A stretch of 64,000 bases of DNA from JAHIQC01 sp964565645 (GTDB taxonomy: Bacteria > Actinomycetota > Coriobacteriia > Anaerosomatales > JAHIQC01): the NCBI GenBank assembly GCA_964565645.1, contig CAZMFQ010000004.1:1-64000 (forward strand). The letters are read 5' to 3'. Under the pieces are notes generated by a model that was not told the origin of the DNA, did not search any database, and saw nothing but the letters and a program-made list of their open reading frames with translations. The translations under genes and the position numbers were made by a program. Shown one piece after another: positions 36,232-45,569 of the stretch (position 1 is its first letter; every line of letters begins with the position of its first letter).

Positions 36232-37512
36232 TCACAGCGTCTTCATGACGGCCGAGGCCGCCTCGATGTACGCGTCGATGTCCTCGTCGGTGTGTGCGAG
36301 TCCCACGAACGTCGCCTCGAACTGGCTCGGAGCGATCGTGAAGCCGGCGTCGAGCACTCCTCGGAAGTACTTGGCGTAGCGATCGGTGTCCGAGGTGGAT
36401 GCGCTCGCCCAGTTCGATACCTCGAGGTGCGTGAAGAACATGCATGAGATCGAGCCGACGCGGGTGCAGTACGTGTGGATCGCCGCATCGCCCGCCGCAC
36501 GGCACAGGCCGTCCGCCAGGCGCTTGCTCTTGCGGTCGAGCTCCTCGTAGACACCCGGCTGGCTCAGGGCCTCGAGCGTGGCGAGACCGGCCACCATCGC
36601 GACCGGGTTGCCCGAGAGCGTCCCGGCCTGATAGACCGGGCCCACGGGCGCCAGGTACTCCATGATCTCGCGCTTGCCGCCGAACGCGCCGACCGGGAAG
36701 CCGCCGCCGATGATCTTGCCCATCGTGGTGAGGTCGGGCATCACGCCGTAGTACTCCTGGGCGCCGCCGAGCGCGAGCCGGAATCCGGTGATGACCTCGT
36801 CGAAGATGAGGACGACGCCGAACTCGTCGCACAGGTCGCGCAGGCCCTGCAGATAGCCGGGCTTGGGCAGCACGACTCCCATGTTGGCGGCCACCGGCTC
36901 GAGGATGATCGCGGCCACCTTCTCGCCCTGCGCCTCGAGCGTCTCACGCACGGAGTCAAGGTCGTTGTAGGGCAGCACGATCGTGTCGCCCGCGGCGCCG
37001 GCGGTCACACCCGGCGTGCTCGGGATGCCGAGGGTCAGCAGGCCGGAACCCGCCGCGACGAGCAGCGCGTCGGAGTGGCCGTGGTAGTTGCCATCGAACT
37101 TGATGAACTTCTCGCGGCCGGTGTAACCACGGGCGAGCCTGATCGCACTCATGGTCGCCTCTGTGCCGCTGGAGACGAAGCGCACCATCTCGACGCTCGG
37201 GACCGCCTTGATGACCGCCTCGGCCATCTCGACCTCGATGAGCGTCGGTGCGCCGTAGCTCGTGCCGCGCTCGAGTTGCTCCCGGACCTTGTCGAGCACC
37301 GCGTCGGGCGCATGGCCGAGGATCATCGGGCCCCATGAGGCCACGAAATCGATGTACTCGTTGCCGTCGACGTCCCACACGCGAGCGCCCTTGGCCCGGT
37401 CGTAAAAGATCGGTGAGCACCCGACGCTCTTGAACGCGCGGACCGGTGAGTTCACGCCGCCCGGAATCAGGTTGCAGGCGGCATCGAAGGATTCATTCGA
37501 ACGGTTTCCCAT
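36232..37512 (-). CDS. hemL: Glutamate-1-semialdehyde 2,1-aminomutase
   Basis: 426 residues, matching the family length of about 427. PLP enzyme that makes 5-aminolaevulinate from glutamate-1-semialdehyde (C5 pathway), acting directly after HemA. Signatures: NLIPGGVNSPVRAF at the N-terminus, FVSSGTEATMSAIRLARG, LIFDEVITGFR and the PLP lysine in TMGKIIGGGFPVGAFGG. ATG 37512 is preferred because the fold begins there. The gene is separated from the main hem cluster at 45.6-53.5 kb and is divergent from the PIG-L gene. Confidence 0.96.
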   Translation of the reverse strand: MGNRSNESFDAACNLIPGGVNSPVRAFKSVGCSPIFYDRAKGARVWDVDGNEYIDFVASWGPMILGHAPDAVLDKVREQLERGTSYGAPTLIEVEMAEAVIKAVPSVEMVRFVSSGTEATMSAIRLARGYTGREKFIKFDGNYHGHSDALLVAAGSGLLTLGIPSTPGVTAGAAGDTIVLPYNDLDSVRETLEAQGEKVAAIILEPVAANMGVVLPKPGYLQGLRDLCDEFGVVLIFDEVITGFRLALGGAQEYYGVMPDLTTMGKIIGGGFPVGAFGGKREIMEYLAPVGPVYQAGTLSGNPVAMVAGLATLEALSQPGVYEELDRKSKRLADGLCRAAGDAAIHTYCTRVGSISCMFFTHLEVSNWASASTSDTDRYAKYFRGVLDAGFTIAPSQFEATFVGLAHTDEDIDAYIEAASAVMKTL

Positions 37513-37598
37513 GATTCGAGACACCCTTTCCGGGCTACTTGGGCGGCAGTCGACTGTACCGAAGAATGATACCCTATGCGAACCGCGCCCCACGCACC

Positions 37599-37626
37599 TG
37601 TACGCTCTACCGGTAGCTTCTATACT
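37599..37626 (+). promoter_or_regulatory. Probable promoter of the PIG-L / LpxD-like operon
   Basis: A strong -10 TATACT (37621-37626) with a weak -35 TGTACG (37599-37604) at 16 nt, upstream of the GGAGG site and the GTG start at 37671. The -10 is convincing; the -35 is not. Confidence 0.4.
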
Positions 37627-37670
37627 ATTGTGGGCACCGTGGCGACAGAACCGCTGCTCTGGAGGTTGAC

Positions 37671-38300
37671 GTGGACCGCATACTCATCCTGGCCCCCCAC
37701 ACCGACGATGCAGAGATTGGCTGCGGCGGCACGATAGCGCGATTCCTTGAAGAAGGCCGAGATGTTCACGTGGCGGCCTTCTCGTCTGCCGAAGACTCCC
37801 TACCCGAAGGCGCCCCCAAGACGCTCCTGCGCGACGAGTTCCACTCCGCCATGGATGTCATGGGAGTCCCGTCCGAACGCCGCTACGTCTTCGAATATCC
37901 CGTGCGTCGCCTGATGGATTATCGCCAGGAGGTTCTCGAGCAGTTGATCACGCTCAAGAAGGAGATCTCCCCCGACATGGTCTTTCTGCCCTCCGGGGAA
38001 GACGTACATCAGGATCATCAAGTCATGCACATAGAGGGACTGCGCGCATTCCGAAACGCATCGATCCTGGGCTATGAGCTGCCCCGCAACCACATCACGT
38101 TCACGACTCACGCCTTCGTCGTACTCAAGCAACGCCACATCGAGAAGAAGTGGCGGACTCTCCAGTGCTACGAATCGCAGTTCAGCCTCGCGCGCAGCTA
38201 CTTCACCCAGGAGTTCATTGAATCACTCGCGCGCGTGCGGGGCATTCAGGTCGATTCCGAACTGGCGGAGGCGTTCCAGGTGTACCGATACAGGATCTAG
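37671..38300 (+). CDS. PIG-L family deacetylase
   Basis: 209 residues of the LmbE/PIG-L family of zinc-dependent N-deacetylases acting on GlcNAc-type sugars. The metal-binding motif is LAPHTDDAEIGCGGT near the N-terminus, and the second histidine site is DVHQDHQVMH. The GTG start has GGAGG at 5-nt spacing. Members deacetylate GlcNAc-PI, GlcNAc-inositol (mycothiol, MshB), malyl-GlcNAc (bacillithiol, BshB) and polysaccharide sugars. It is co-transcribed with an LpxD-like acyltransferase 14 nt downstream, so the freed amine may be re-acylated by that enzyme. That suggestion is inference. Confidence 0.88.
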   Translation: MDRILILAPHTDDAEIGCGGTIARFLEEGRDVHVAAFSSAEDSLPEGAPKTLLRDEFHSAMDVMGVPSERRYVFEYPVRRLMDYRQEVLEQLITLKKEISPDMVFLPSGEDVHQDHQVMHIEGLRAFRNASILGYELPRNHITFTTHAFVVLKQRHIEKKWRTLQCYESQFSLARSYFTQEFIESLARVRGIQVDSELAEAFQVYRYRI

Positions 38301-38314
38301 CCGAGAGGCACCCG

Positions 38315-39250
38315 ATGATCACCGTCTCAAGTGTCCGTGCCGCCCTGCCCCAGGGCTGTGAGGCAATTCTCGTCGACCCCTCCGGACTCGATCGCGAAGT
38401 CACCGGGCCAACCACCCTTGACTCGCCCTCGCCTACCGGCCTCGCCTACGTCAGGTACCGTGGCGACGAAGGCGTTGCGGCGGCACAAGCGTTGGTCAGC
38501 GCCGTCGTAGTCATTCCGGCTTCTCTCGATGTGAAAGCCGAATCCCTGTCGGCCGTACTGGTCATCCGCGCGCATAACCCACGCCTGGCCTTCATGCGTC
38601 TCGTGAATGCGCTGTTCGCGACCCGCCCCGAAGCTGGCGTTCACCCATCGGCGCTCATCTCCGCGAACGCAAGGATCGGGAAGGGGACACATGTAGGCCC
38701 CGGCTGCACCATCGGGGCATGCTCGATCGGCGACGATTGCGTACTGCATGCGGGCGTTCACATCTACGATGAAGTACGCATCGCCGACGGCGTGACCATA
38801 CATGCGGGGACTACGGTGGGATCAGACGGCTTCGGCTACGAGCGAGACGAAGACGGAGTCCCGGTGAAGTTTCCACACCTGGGCGGCGTCGAGATCGAAG
38901 ACGGTGTTGAGATAGGGGCCAATTCGGTCATCGATCGCGGCACGATCGGCGACACGATCATCGAACGGGACGCGAAGCTCGACAACCTCGTACATATTGC
39001 TCACAACGTGCGTGTGGGTAGCGGCTCGATGATTGCCGCGAGCGCGGTCATCGCCGGAAGCACGTCGCTGGGGAATCGCGTCTGGATCGGGCCGCTCGCA
39101 TGCGTCTCCAACGGACTCAATGTGGGCGACGATGCCGAGGTGTCACTCGGCGCTGTTGTGACGCGCGATGTGCCGGCGGGCACTCGGGTCACGGGCAACT
39201 TCGCCGTGGAACACCACGCATTCCTGCGCCAACTGCGCACGCGCGACTAG
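38315..39250 (+). CDS. LpxD-like hexapeptide-repeat acyltransferase
   Basis: 311 residues. The C-terminal two thirds are a left-handed beta-helix of hexapeptide repeats (IGKGTHVGPGCTIGACSIG and onward). It carries the LpxD-type segments GSDGFGYERDEDG and NLVHIAHNVRVG, whose histidine matches the catalytic base of LpxD. The N-terminal domain resembles the uridine-binding domain but is divergent. LpxD N-acylates UDP-3-O-acyl-glucosamine in lipid A synthesis. No other lipid A gene is in the window, so another amino-sugar substrate is likely. ATG 38315 follows GAGAGG. It is paired with the upstream PIG-L deacetylase. Confidence 0.82.
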   Translation: MITVSSVRAALPQGCEAILVDPSGLDREVTGPTTLDSPSPTGLAYVRYRGDEGVAAAQALVSAVVVIPASLDVKAESLSAVLVIRAHNPRLAFMRLVNALFATRPEAGVHPSALISANARIGKGTHVGPGCTIGACSIGDDCVLHAGVHIYDEVRIADGVTIHAGTTVGSDGFGYERDEDGVPVKFPHLGGVEIEDGVEIGANSVIDRGTIGDTIIERDAKLDNLVHIAHNVRVGSGSMIAASAVIAGSTSLGNRVWIGPLACVSNGLNVGDDAEVSLGAVVTRDVPAGTRVTGNFAVEHHAFLRQLRTRD

Positions 39251-39265
39251 GGCCCGCGCGTCCCG

Positions 39266-39300
39266 CATCATTGGTGCGACGCACCAGATCGTCGATGATG
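39266..39300. terminator. Imperfect hairpin between convergent genes
   Basis: Inner stem TGGTGC/GCACCA with a 3-nt loop, and an outer stem CATCA/TGATG separated by an internal loop. It lies in the 97-nt gap between the LpxD-like gene and the convergent histidine kinase gene. No U-tract on either strand; a weak bidirectional terminator candidate. Confidence 0.28.
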
Positions 39301-39347
39301 TCCACCCCGACGGCGAAGCCAACGGGCAGTCCTTGGCTCAGACCACC

Positions 39348-42002
39348 CTAGTCCCGCTGCGGATGTTCGCCCGTTGCCTCGGGCTCCGGTTCCGCAGCGC
39401 TCCCGGCGGTGATCGGCATGCGCACGATGAAGCACGAGCCCTCGCCGGGCGTACTCTCGAGCGTGATCTCCCCGCCGAGGAGATGCGCGAGCTCGCGGCT
39501 GATCGACAGTCCCAGCCCGGTGCCTGCCGGCTTGTGGCCCGCCTCGGTGCGCATCTGGTGGAACGACTCGAACACGAGGGTCTGTTCGTCGAAGGGGATG
39601 CCCGGCCCGGTGTCACTCACGCGGAACACGACCATGTCCGCCTGCGCCGAGGCGGCAAGGCGGACCTCTCCGTTCACCGTGAACTTGATCGCGTTGGAGA
39701 GCAGGTTGAGGATGATCTGCTTGAGCCGGTCCCTGTCGCCGTGCATGCGGTCCGGCGCCTCCTCGGTGTCCGAGGCAAGCGTGAGGCTCTTCTCCTCGGC
39801 AAGGGGCGTGACATCGCCGAGGACCTCGCCGACGAGCGCCGCCACCTCGAAGGTCTCGAGCTCCGGCTCCTCCTGCCCCGCCTCGATGCGCGCGAGATCG
39901 AGCACCTGGTTGATGAGTCGCAGAAGGTGCCGCCCCGATCGCTCGACGTGGGAGAGTTGGCGCTGCTGCTCCTCATTGAGCTCGCCGGCGAGCCCCTGCA
40001 GCAGCGTGCCCGAGAAACCGATGATCGAGTTCAGGGGGGTCCGAAGCTCGTGACTCATGGCCGCAAGGAACTTGTCCTTGGCCTTGGTCGCCTCGACCAG
40101 TTCACGGTTGGCGAGCGTCAGTTCCGCCGTCCGCTCCTCGACCAGCGTCTCCAGGCTGTCCTTGTAGCGCTCGAGCTGCAGCTGCATGCGTCGCTGATCG
40201 CTCAGGTCGATGATGGACACGAAGACCTTGCCGAAGGTGTCCTCGTAGCCCGGCGCGACGTTCCAGTAGATGTTGGCGAACATCATGCGCCCGTCGAGTG
40301 CGGGCATCTCGGCCGCGCCGAAGAAGCGCTGTTCGCCCTTGGCTACCGCGAGCAGCTCAAGCACGTAGAGCTCCTGGTTGACCTCGAGCACGTAGGGATC
40401 GAGGCCGCCCCTGAGCTCGCTCGCGTCCCTCGCCCCCCACAACTCCATCGTGGTCCGGTTCACGCGCTCGACCTTCATGCCCGCCACGGCCTGTGCGAGC
40501 ACGTCGGGATTGCCGAGGAGGTAGTCCCTTAGCTCCTCGGCGGGTACCTCGAGATCGAGCATGAACCTCCGCGCCTCGGAGAAGTCCTCCTCGAACAGGG
40601 CGACGGGCGAGTTCTCGAACAGGACGCGATACTGCGCTGCGCTCTCGCGCAGGACCCGCTCGGCATTGAGCTGCTCGGTCATGTCCGTCACGAACGTGAT
40701 GATCAGCGGGCCGTCGGGGAGGTCGAGCACGACGACGGTGACGCGCACAGGGATCTCCACGCCGTCCGAGGTGTAAGCAAGGCTCTCGAACGATGTCGGC
40801 TCGTCCTCTCCCGCGAGACGGTTGCGAGCGCGCTGTGCGAGTTCACGACGCTTGGATGGCGCGGCGAGGTCGGTCTCCGCCAGCCCGATCACATCGTCGG
40901 GCCCGCTATAGCCCAGCAGGTCGGCGATCGCCTGGTTCGCCAGCACCACGACGCCGGCGCGTGCGCCGATGACGGGAAGCGGTGAGCCCTCCCACAGCCG
41001 GCGGAAACGCTCCTCGCTCGAACGGAGGGTCTCGTCGGCGGACTTGAGTGCCTGCAGGTCCGAGGCCAGCCGCGTGTTCATCTCGGCCATGCGGCCGGTT
41101 CGCTCCTCCACCTCGTGTTGCAGGCGCGCCCGCTGCGAGAGGAGCCAGTAGGTCGTGAGTGCGACCAGCGCGGAGAGCATCACCGCGAAGCCGAACACGA
41201 AGCGCCAGTTCTGACCCGAGACCACACTCTCCCAGCCGTCGGTCGGAGCACCCGCCAGTGTCCAGGTCTGGTCCGCGACCGCGATGTCGTAGGTGATGGG
41301 GTCGGCGTCGAAGACGTCGGCCGATCCCGCGACCATCGTGCCGACCGAGGATCGCACGGCAAGATCGAATCCCGGCGAACTGCCTACGACTCCGGACTCC
41401 TTGAGCAACGGAGCCAGTTCGATCTGCACGCTGGTGATGCCCCAAAGGCTTCCGTCCGCGTTGTGGACCGCCTGTCGCGTCACGATGCCGTAGGGTCCCG
41501 TGAGCATCTCGTAGGGCCCCGTCGCCACCATCTGACCGCTGTTGATCGCGCGCGCTATGCCCTCCGCGACACCGGGCCGCGGATCGTGGACGAGGTCCCT
41601 CCCCATAAGGTCCGCCTCGTACTCCTTGGGACTCACGTAGCGGACGACCCCGTCCGGCGCGATGTGTACCGACGTGATCCCGCCCGTACTCGACCGAAGG
41701 CCCGTCGCGAACGCATCGAACTCCGCCGGGTCGATACCTGCCCTGGACTCCACGGCCGCGTACTCGTTGAGACCGCGCTGCACCGCGAGACGCGTGCTCA
41801 CGGAAGTCGTAAGAGCCTGGGCATATGCGGACAGATCGAGCGTCAGTGAGGCTCGGGCATCAGCGATCGCGCGGGCACGATACCAGCCCGTGACCGCAAC
41901 GGAGACCAGAACAAGCAACAGGAACAGGGCAAGGCTCAGGGCGATGGCCGAACGAACCGAGCGGTACTCGGTGATCGTCGGTTCCTCGGCGGGTCGAGCC
42001 AC
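39348..42002 (-). CDS. Sensor histidine kinase: CHASE, two PAS, HisKA, HATPase
   Basis: 884 residues from the GTG at 42002 (AGGGGGTG upstream, 5-nt spacing). A transmembrane segment at about 20-42 and a second at about 270-290 bracket an extracytoplasmic CHASE domain (GRDLVHDPRPGVAEGIARA). Two PAS domains follow, then a HisKA domain with the phospho-acceptor histidine in MSHELRTPLNSIIGF. The ATPase has the N box NLLSNAIKFT, G1 DTGPGIPF and G2 GTGLGLSIS. It senses an external ligand and phosphorylates an unidentified partner; no response regulator gene is nearby. The HisKA segment is very like that of the kinase at 48748-50340. Confidence 0.93.
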   Translation of the reverse strand: MARPAEEPTITEYRSVRSAIALSLALFLLLVLVSVAVTGWYRARAIADARASLTLDLSAYAQALTTSVSTRLAVQRGLNEYAAVESRAGIDPAEFDAFATGLRSSTGGITSVHIAPDGVVRYVSPKEYEADLMGRDLVHDPRPGVAEGIARAINSGQMVATGPYEMLTGPYGIVTRQAVHNADGSLWGITSVQIELAPLLKESGVVGSSPGFDLAVRSSVGTMVAGSADVFDADPITYDIAVADQTWTLAGAPTDGWESVVSGQNWRFVFGFAVMLSALVALTTYWLLSQRARLQHEVEERTGRMAEMNTRLASDLQALKSADETLRSSEERFRRLWEGSPLPVIGARAGVVVLANQAIADLLGYSGPDDVIGLAETDLAAPSKRRELAQRARNRLAGEDEPTSFESLAYTSDGVEIPVRVTVVVLDLPDGPLIITFVTDMTEQLNAERVLRESAAQYRVLFENSPVALFEEDFSEARRFMLDLEVPAEELRDYLLGNPDVLAQAVAGMKVERVNRTTMELWGARDASELRGGLDPYVLEVNQELYVLELLAVAKGEQRFFGAAEMPALDGRMMFANIYWNVAPGYEDTFGKVFVSIIDLSDQRRMQLQLERYKDSLETLVEERTAELTLANRELVEATKAKDKFLAAMSHELRTPLNSIIGFSGTLLQGLAGELNEEQQRQLSHVERSGRHLLRLINQVLDLARIEAGQEEPELETFEVAALVGEVLGDVTPLAEEKSLTLASDTEEAPDRMHGDRDRLKQIILNLLSNAIKFTVNGEVRLAASAQADMVVFRVSDTGPGIPFDEQTLVFESFHQMRTEAGHKPAGTGLGLSISRELAHLLGGEITLESTPGEGSCFIVRMPITAGSAAEPEPEATGEHPQRD

Positions 42003-42064
42003 AGGCACACCCCCTGTCAGGTGCGATACACAGCGGAATATACCCGAGGCGGTGTTCTTGGGTG

Positions 42065-45000
42065 CTACACGCCCGCCGCCGTTCTGATCGCCGTCTCGAC
42101 AGACGGAGCGATCGCGGCATTGCCGCCGAGGATGAACACGCCGTCGATCTCGGCCGCGTGATCCTCAAGTGCCGCCTCCGCCTCAGGCGCGAGGCTATCC
42201 GGCGGTGTCAGCAGCATCACGGTGCCGAGCGCCCCCAGCATGGCGCCACCCGACAACCCGTCGGGGAAGTTCTTGCCTGTGGCGACTCCGAGCCCGTTCC
42301 ACGACATTCCCAGATCCGCTCCGTATGCGGCGATCTTGGCGCCGGTCTCATAGCGGCTCGCGCCGCCGATCCGTTCGACGTGTTCGGCGCCGAGACTGGT
42401 GTTGAGTGCATTCTCGACCTCTGCGGTAACGGCCCCTTCCCCGCCGAGGATCGTCACGTCGGTGACCTCGGCCGGCCGCGAGACCGTCCCCGTACGCGGA
42501 TCGGCGAGCAGTATCGGCCTGACGGCCCATGCCGCCACGGGACTGGCGGCCAGCGCGTCCGGGAAGTTCGCCCCTGTCGCCACGAAGGCATCGCCGCTGT
42601 ATGTGGAGCCCGCTATGTCGATCGCCGTGTCGGCCACCTTGCGGGCCGTCGCGTAGCGGTCGGCGCCCTCGAGACGGATCACCTGCGCGACGCCCGGTAT
42701 GGCGTCGAGTGCGGTGGCGACCGGAGCACTCACGGCGGACAGCCCACCGAGGATGTAGACGGTCGACGCATCGAGCCTCTCGATCTCGTCGACAACGGCC
42801 GCGGGTACCTCGGCCTGCTTCGTGAGCAGCAACGGCCCCCCGACCGCACCGGCGAGCGCGCTGCCTCCCAGCGCATCAGGCCAGTTGGCCCCAGTGGCGA
42901 CCACGACGGTGCCAGCACCGTCCGGGAAGGCCTCGAGCGAACCTCTGACTGCCGTGAGATAGCGGTCATCGCCGGCGATGCGGTTCGAGCCCGGGGGCGC
43001 GTCATAGACATCGGTCACCGTGATCGTGAAGTCATGGATCGACGAGCTCAGCGCCGGCCCACCGGCGGTGTCATCATCGGTCAGCTGCACACCCACCGTC
43101 GTGGAGCCATAGGCGTCGGCCGCGGGAGTGAACGAAAGTGTACCGTCATCGGCGACCGCAGGCTGTACAGCGAACAACGAGGTGTCGTCGGCCTGGACCG
43201 TGAATTCGATGTCCTGAGCCGACTCGTTCGCCGCTCCGGCTGAGATCGCGCTCGCCCACGGCGCGGAGTATGCACCGGAATCCTCGCCGACCGTCACGTC
43301 TGCGCCGGGAGTGAAGGAGGGCGCGTCGTTGACCGGCGTTACGGTGACCGTGACCGTGGCCGGCGCCGAGTAGACGCTCCCGTTGTGAGCCCGATACGTG
43401 AACGTGTCCGAGCCCCAGAATTCGGGCTCGGGCGTGTAGGTGGCCTCTCCCGAGGCGCTCATCTCGACGCTGCCGTGGGCGGGCTGCGTCAGTAGCTCCG
43501 CTGTCAGCGCCGGTCCGCCGGCCGTGTCGTTGCCAAGCACGCCGGGCGCCGCAAGCGTGAACACGGTGTCCTCGGCCGTGCTGTACGTGGAATCGAGGAA
43601 GTAGGCGGATCCGGCGTTCGCGCCGTTCGTGTCGTCAAGCTGCGACCCCACAACCGCTCTGTCACCCGACATCGCGACCGAGTAGCCGAACCAGTCGCTG
43701 CCGGCCGCGTCGGGCGCGACCACCTTAGGCCGCTCCCGCCATACGCCGTCCACCTGCTCGTAGACGAACGCCGCCCCACTGCCTCCGAGCGCATATGCGC
43801 CCACAAGCGCACGCGAACCGGAAAGCGCGACCGACTGACCGAACGCGCAGTTGGAGGTGATGAACGCCGAACCCAAGATCTCCTGCTCTGTCCAGACGGA
43901 CCCTGTGCGCGTGAAGTACGCCGCTCCCCCGCCGTCGCCGGCATACGTGTCGTCGTTCAGGATCCCGACCAGAGCACGGTCGCCATCGAGCGCGACCGAT
44001 TGGCCGAAGTAGTTCGACGCGATCTCGAACGACGGGGTCAGCTTGTCTTCGAAGGACCAGGTACCCGCCGAACGAGTGAACGTGTAGCACGCACCGCAGT
44101 TGTCCACACCCAGGTCGGCGAATGGCGCACCAACAAGCAGCGTGTCGCCCGATAGGGCGATGCTGTAGCCGAAGGCGTCGCCCGCCGCCGCGTCCGGCGC
44201 GGTTATCCGCTGGAGCTCCACCCAGTTCCCGGCATCAAGGCCGAAGACGTACACCGCACCGACGTCCGATTCCGGATCATCCGCCTGGGACCCGACGAGC
44301 AGGGTGTCGTCGGAAGCGGCGAGCGAGCAGCCGAACGCCTGGTTCGCGGTGGTGTCGCTCGGGAGCAGTTTCTCGGACTGCGACCACGTGTCGCCGCTGC
44401 GCGTGAACACGTAGACGGCGCCCGCCCAAGCGCCACCCTCGGTGTCCCCGCTCGCCCCGACGAAGATGGTGTCGCCGGCGATCGCGACGGCCGACCCGAA
44501 GTTCTCCCAGTTCTGTCGGTCGAGAGCTCTGAGTTCGGCGGTCTGCGTCCACCCGGAGGCATCGCGTTCGTACACGAACGCCGCTCCTGCCCCTGAATCG
44601 GCGCCGGTCGCCCCCACCACCGCGAGATCATCCGACATCGCGACCTTGTTGCCCGCGTTGTCACCCGCGGCGATGCTGCCGCCCTCGGCCTCCTCGATGG
44701 TCGCGAACAGGCCCGGATCGTCGACCGCCCAAGGCTCATCGGGGTTCACGGCTCCCGGCGTGTCGAGGCCAGGAGTGAGGTCCATACTTCCCATGTGCCA
44801 TCCGGCGCTGTTCCGGTAGGCATGCCCGGGCGCGGTCGAGAGCGCGGCCGGACCGACCGTGGGCGGACCGTAGTACCATTCCTCGGTCATAGACGGAGGC
44901 ATCTCGGTCTTGGCGAACGCGATACGGTCCACTTCGGTCGTCCACGGAGTGACATCGATGACGCCATCGTCATTGGTGTCGATGTCGCTGGCGAGCGCCC

Positions 45001-45418
45001 CGCTGAACCCCCTGACGAGCATATGCGTCTCGTTGTCGAGGTTCTCGAAGTTCAGGCCGCTCGCCCCCGCGTACAGATCGGGCGTGCCGAGCGTGAATGT
45101 GAACTCCGCACACACGAAGTAGCCGTCCCAGGGCATCGTCATCCCCGCGAGCGAGGTGACCGACTCGATCACGCCGCTGTCACCCAACGCGCCGTCACCC
45201 ACCGAGATGTAGGTGTAGTCGTCGAGCGACATCCCCGGCGTGCCGAGGAGCTCGAAGTACTCGTCGTTGTCGGCGCCGGTCTGGTCGATACGCACCTCGT
45301 TGATGCGCACGGACGGCGCAGCGACCGCAGTGGCCGGAGCGAAGGTCATTCCCCCCAGCAGAAGCACGATCGAGCATGCCGAAGAAACAGCACGACTGAA
45401 CCTGCTCGGCGCACGCAT
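42065..45418 (-). CDS. Secreted FG-GAP/lamin-tail/Ig-like protein with three CW_binding_2 repeats
   Basis: 1,117 residues from ATG 45418 (GAGGGG, 8-nt spacing). Signal peptide ending near TAVAAPS; then a lamin-tail-like domain (VRINEVRIDQTGADNDEYFE). About seven FG-GAP/integrin-like repeats follow, of the type VALDGDRALVGILNDD and AMSGDRAVVGSQLDD, each spanning about 55 residues. One or two bacterial Ig/cadherin-like domains come next (TYTPEPEFWGSDTFTYRA). Three CW_binding_2 repeats close the protein (VATGANWPDALGG, VATGANFPDALAA, VATGKNFPDGLSG). It is wall-attached, probably a surface adhesin or structural protein; the ligand is unknown. The architecture parallels the other CW_binding_2 protein at 33836-36157. 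Confidence 0.9.
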   Translation of the reverse strand: MRAPSRFSRAVSSACSIVLLLGGMTFAPATAVAAPSVRINEVRIDQTGADNDEYFELLGTPGMSLDDYTYISVGDGALGDSGVIESVTSLAGMTMPWDGYFVCAEFTFTLGTPDLYAGASGLNFENLDNETHMLVRGFSGALASDIDTNDDGVIDVTPWTTEVDRIAFAKTEMPPSMTEEWYYGPPTVGPAALSTAPGHAYRNSAGWHMGSMDLTPGLDTPGAVNPDEPWAVDDPGLFATIEEAEGGSIAAGDNAGNKVAMSDDLAVVGATGADSGAGAAFVYERDASGWTQTAELRALDRQNWENFGSAVAIAGDTIFVGASGDTEGGAWAGAVYVFTRSGDTWSQSEKLLPSDTTANQAFGCSLAASDDTLLVGSQADDPESDVGAVYVFGLDAGNWVELQRITAPDAAAGDAFGYSIALSGDTLLVGAPFADLGVDNCGACYTFTRSAGTWSFEDKLTPSFEIASNYFGQSVALDGDRALVGILNDDTYAGDGGGAAYFTRTGSVWTEQEILGSAFITSNCAFGQSVALSGSRALVGAYALGGSGAAFVYEQVDGVWRERPKVVAPDAAGSDWFGYSVAMSGDRAVVGSQLDDTNGANAGSAYFLDSTYSTAEDTVFTLAAPGVLGNDTAGGPALTAELLTQPAHGSVEMSASGEATYTPEPEFWGSDTFTYRAHNGSVYSAPATVTVTVTPVNDAPSFTPGADVTVGEDSGAYSAPWASAISAGAANESAQDIEFTVQADDTSLFAVQPAVADDGTLSFTPAADAYGSTTVGVQLTDDDTAGGPALSSSIHDFTITVTDVYDAPPGSNRIAGDDRYLTAVRGSLEAFPDGAGTVVVATGANWPDALGGSALAGAVGGPLLLTKQAEVPAAVVDEIERLDASTVYILGGLSAVSAPVATALDAIPGVAQVIRLEGADRYATARKVADTAIDIAGSTYSGDAFVATGANFPDALAASPVAAWAVRPILLADPRTGTVSRPAEVTDVTILGGEGAVTAEVENALNTSLGAEHVERIGGASRYETGAKIAAYGADLGMSWNGLGVATGKNFPDGLSGGAMLGALGTVMLLTPPDSLAPEAEAALEDHAAEIDGVFILGGNAAIAPSVETAIRTAAGV

Positions 45419-45438
45419 ATGGATCACCCCTCGAACTC

Positions 45439-45486
45439 GCCCGCGGTGTGCCGCGGGCACGGCAGGCACCCCCAAGAAGGGTTATA
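45439..45486 (-). promoter_or_regulatory. Possible promoter and leader hairpin of the FG-GAP surface-protein gene
   Basis: A -10-like TATAAC (45486-45481) with no clear -35. Downstream is a perfect 8-bp hairpin (45439-45458, GCCCGCGG/CCGCGGGC, loop TGTG on the plus strand) located about 20 nt before the ATG. The hairpin might modulate translation or end transcription from the radical SAM gene upstream. Confidence 0.35.
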
Positions 45487-45569
45487 CCGCATGGAGGCAC
45501 GTCGATGCGCGACCGTTCGCGGGTTGGTCCGCCCCGGTTCGCGAAGGGTGATCCACCCGATCGTTCGCC

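Noticed and set aside
37513..37670. A hemL promoter on the minus strand (TATCAT near 37570)
   Set aside because: No convincing -35 partner; not reported as a feature.
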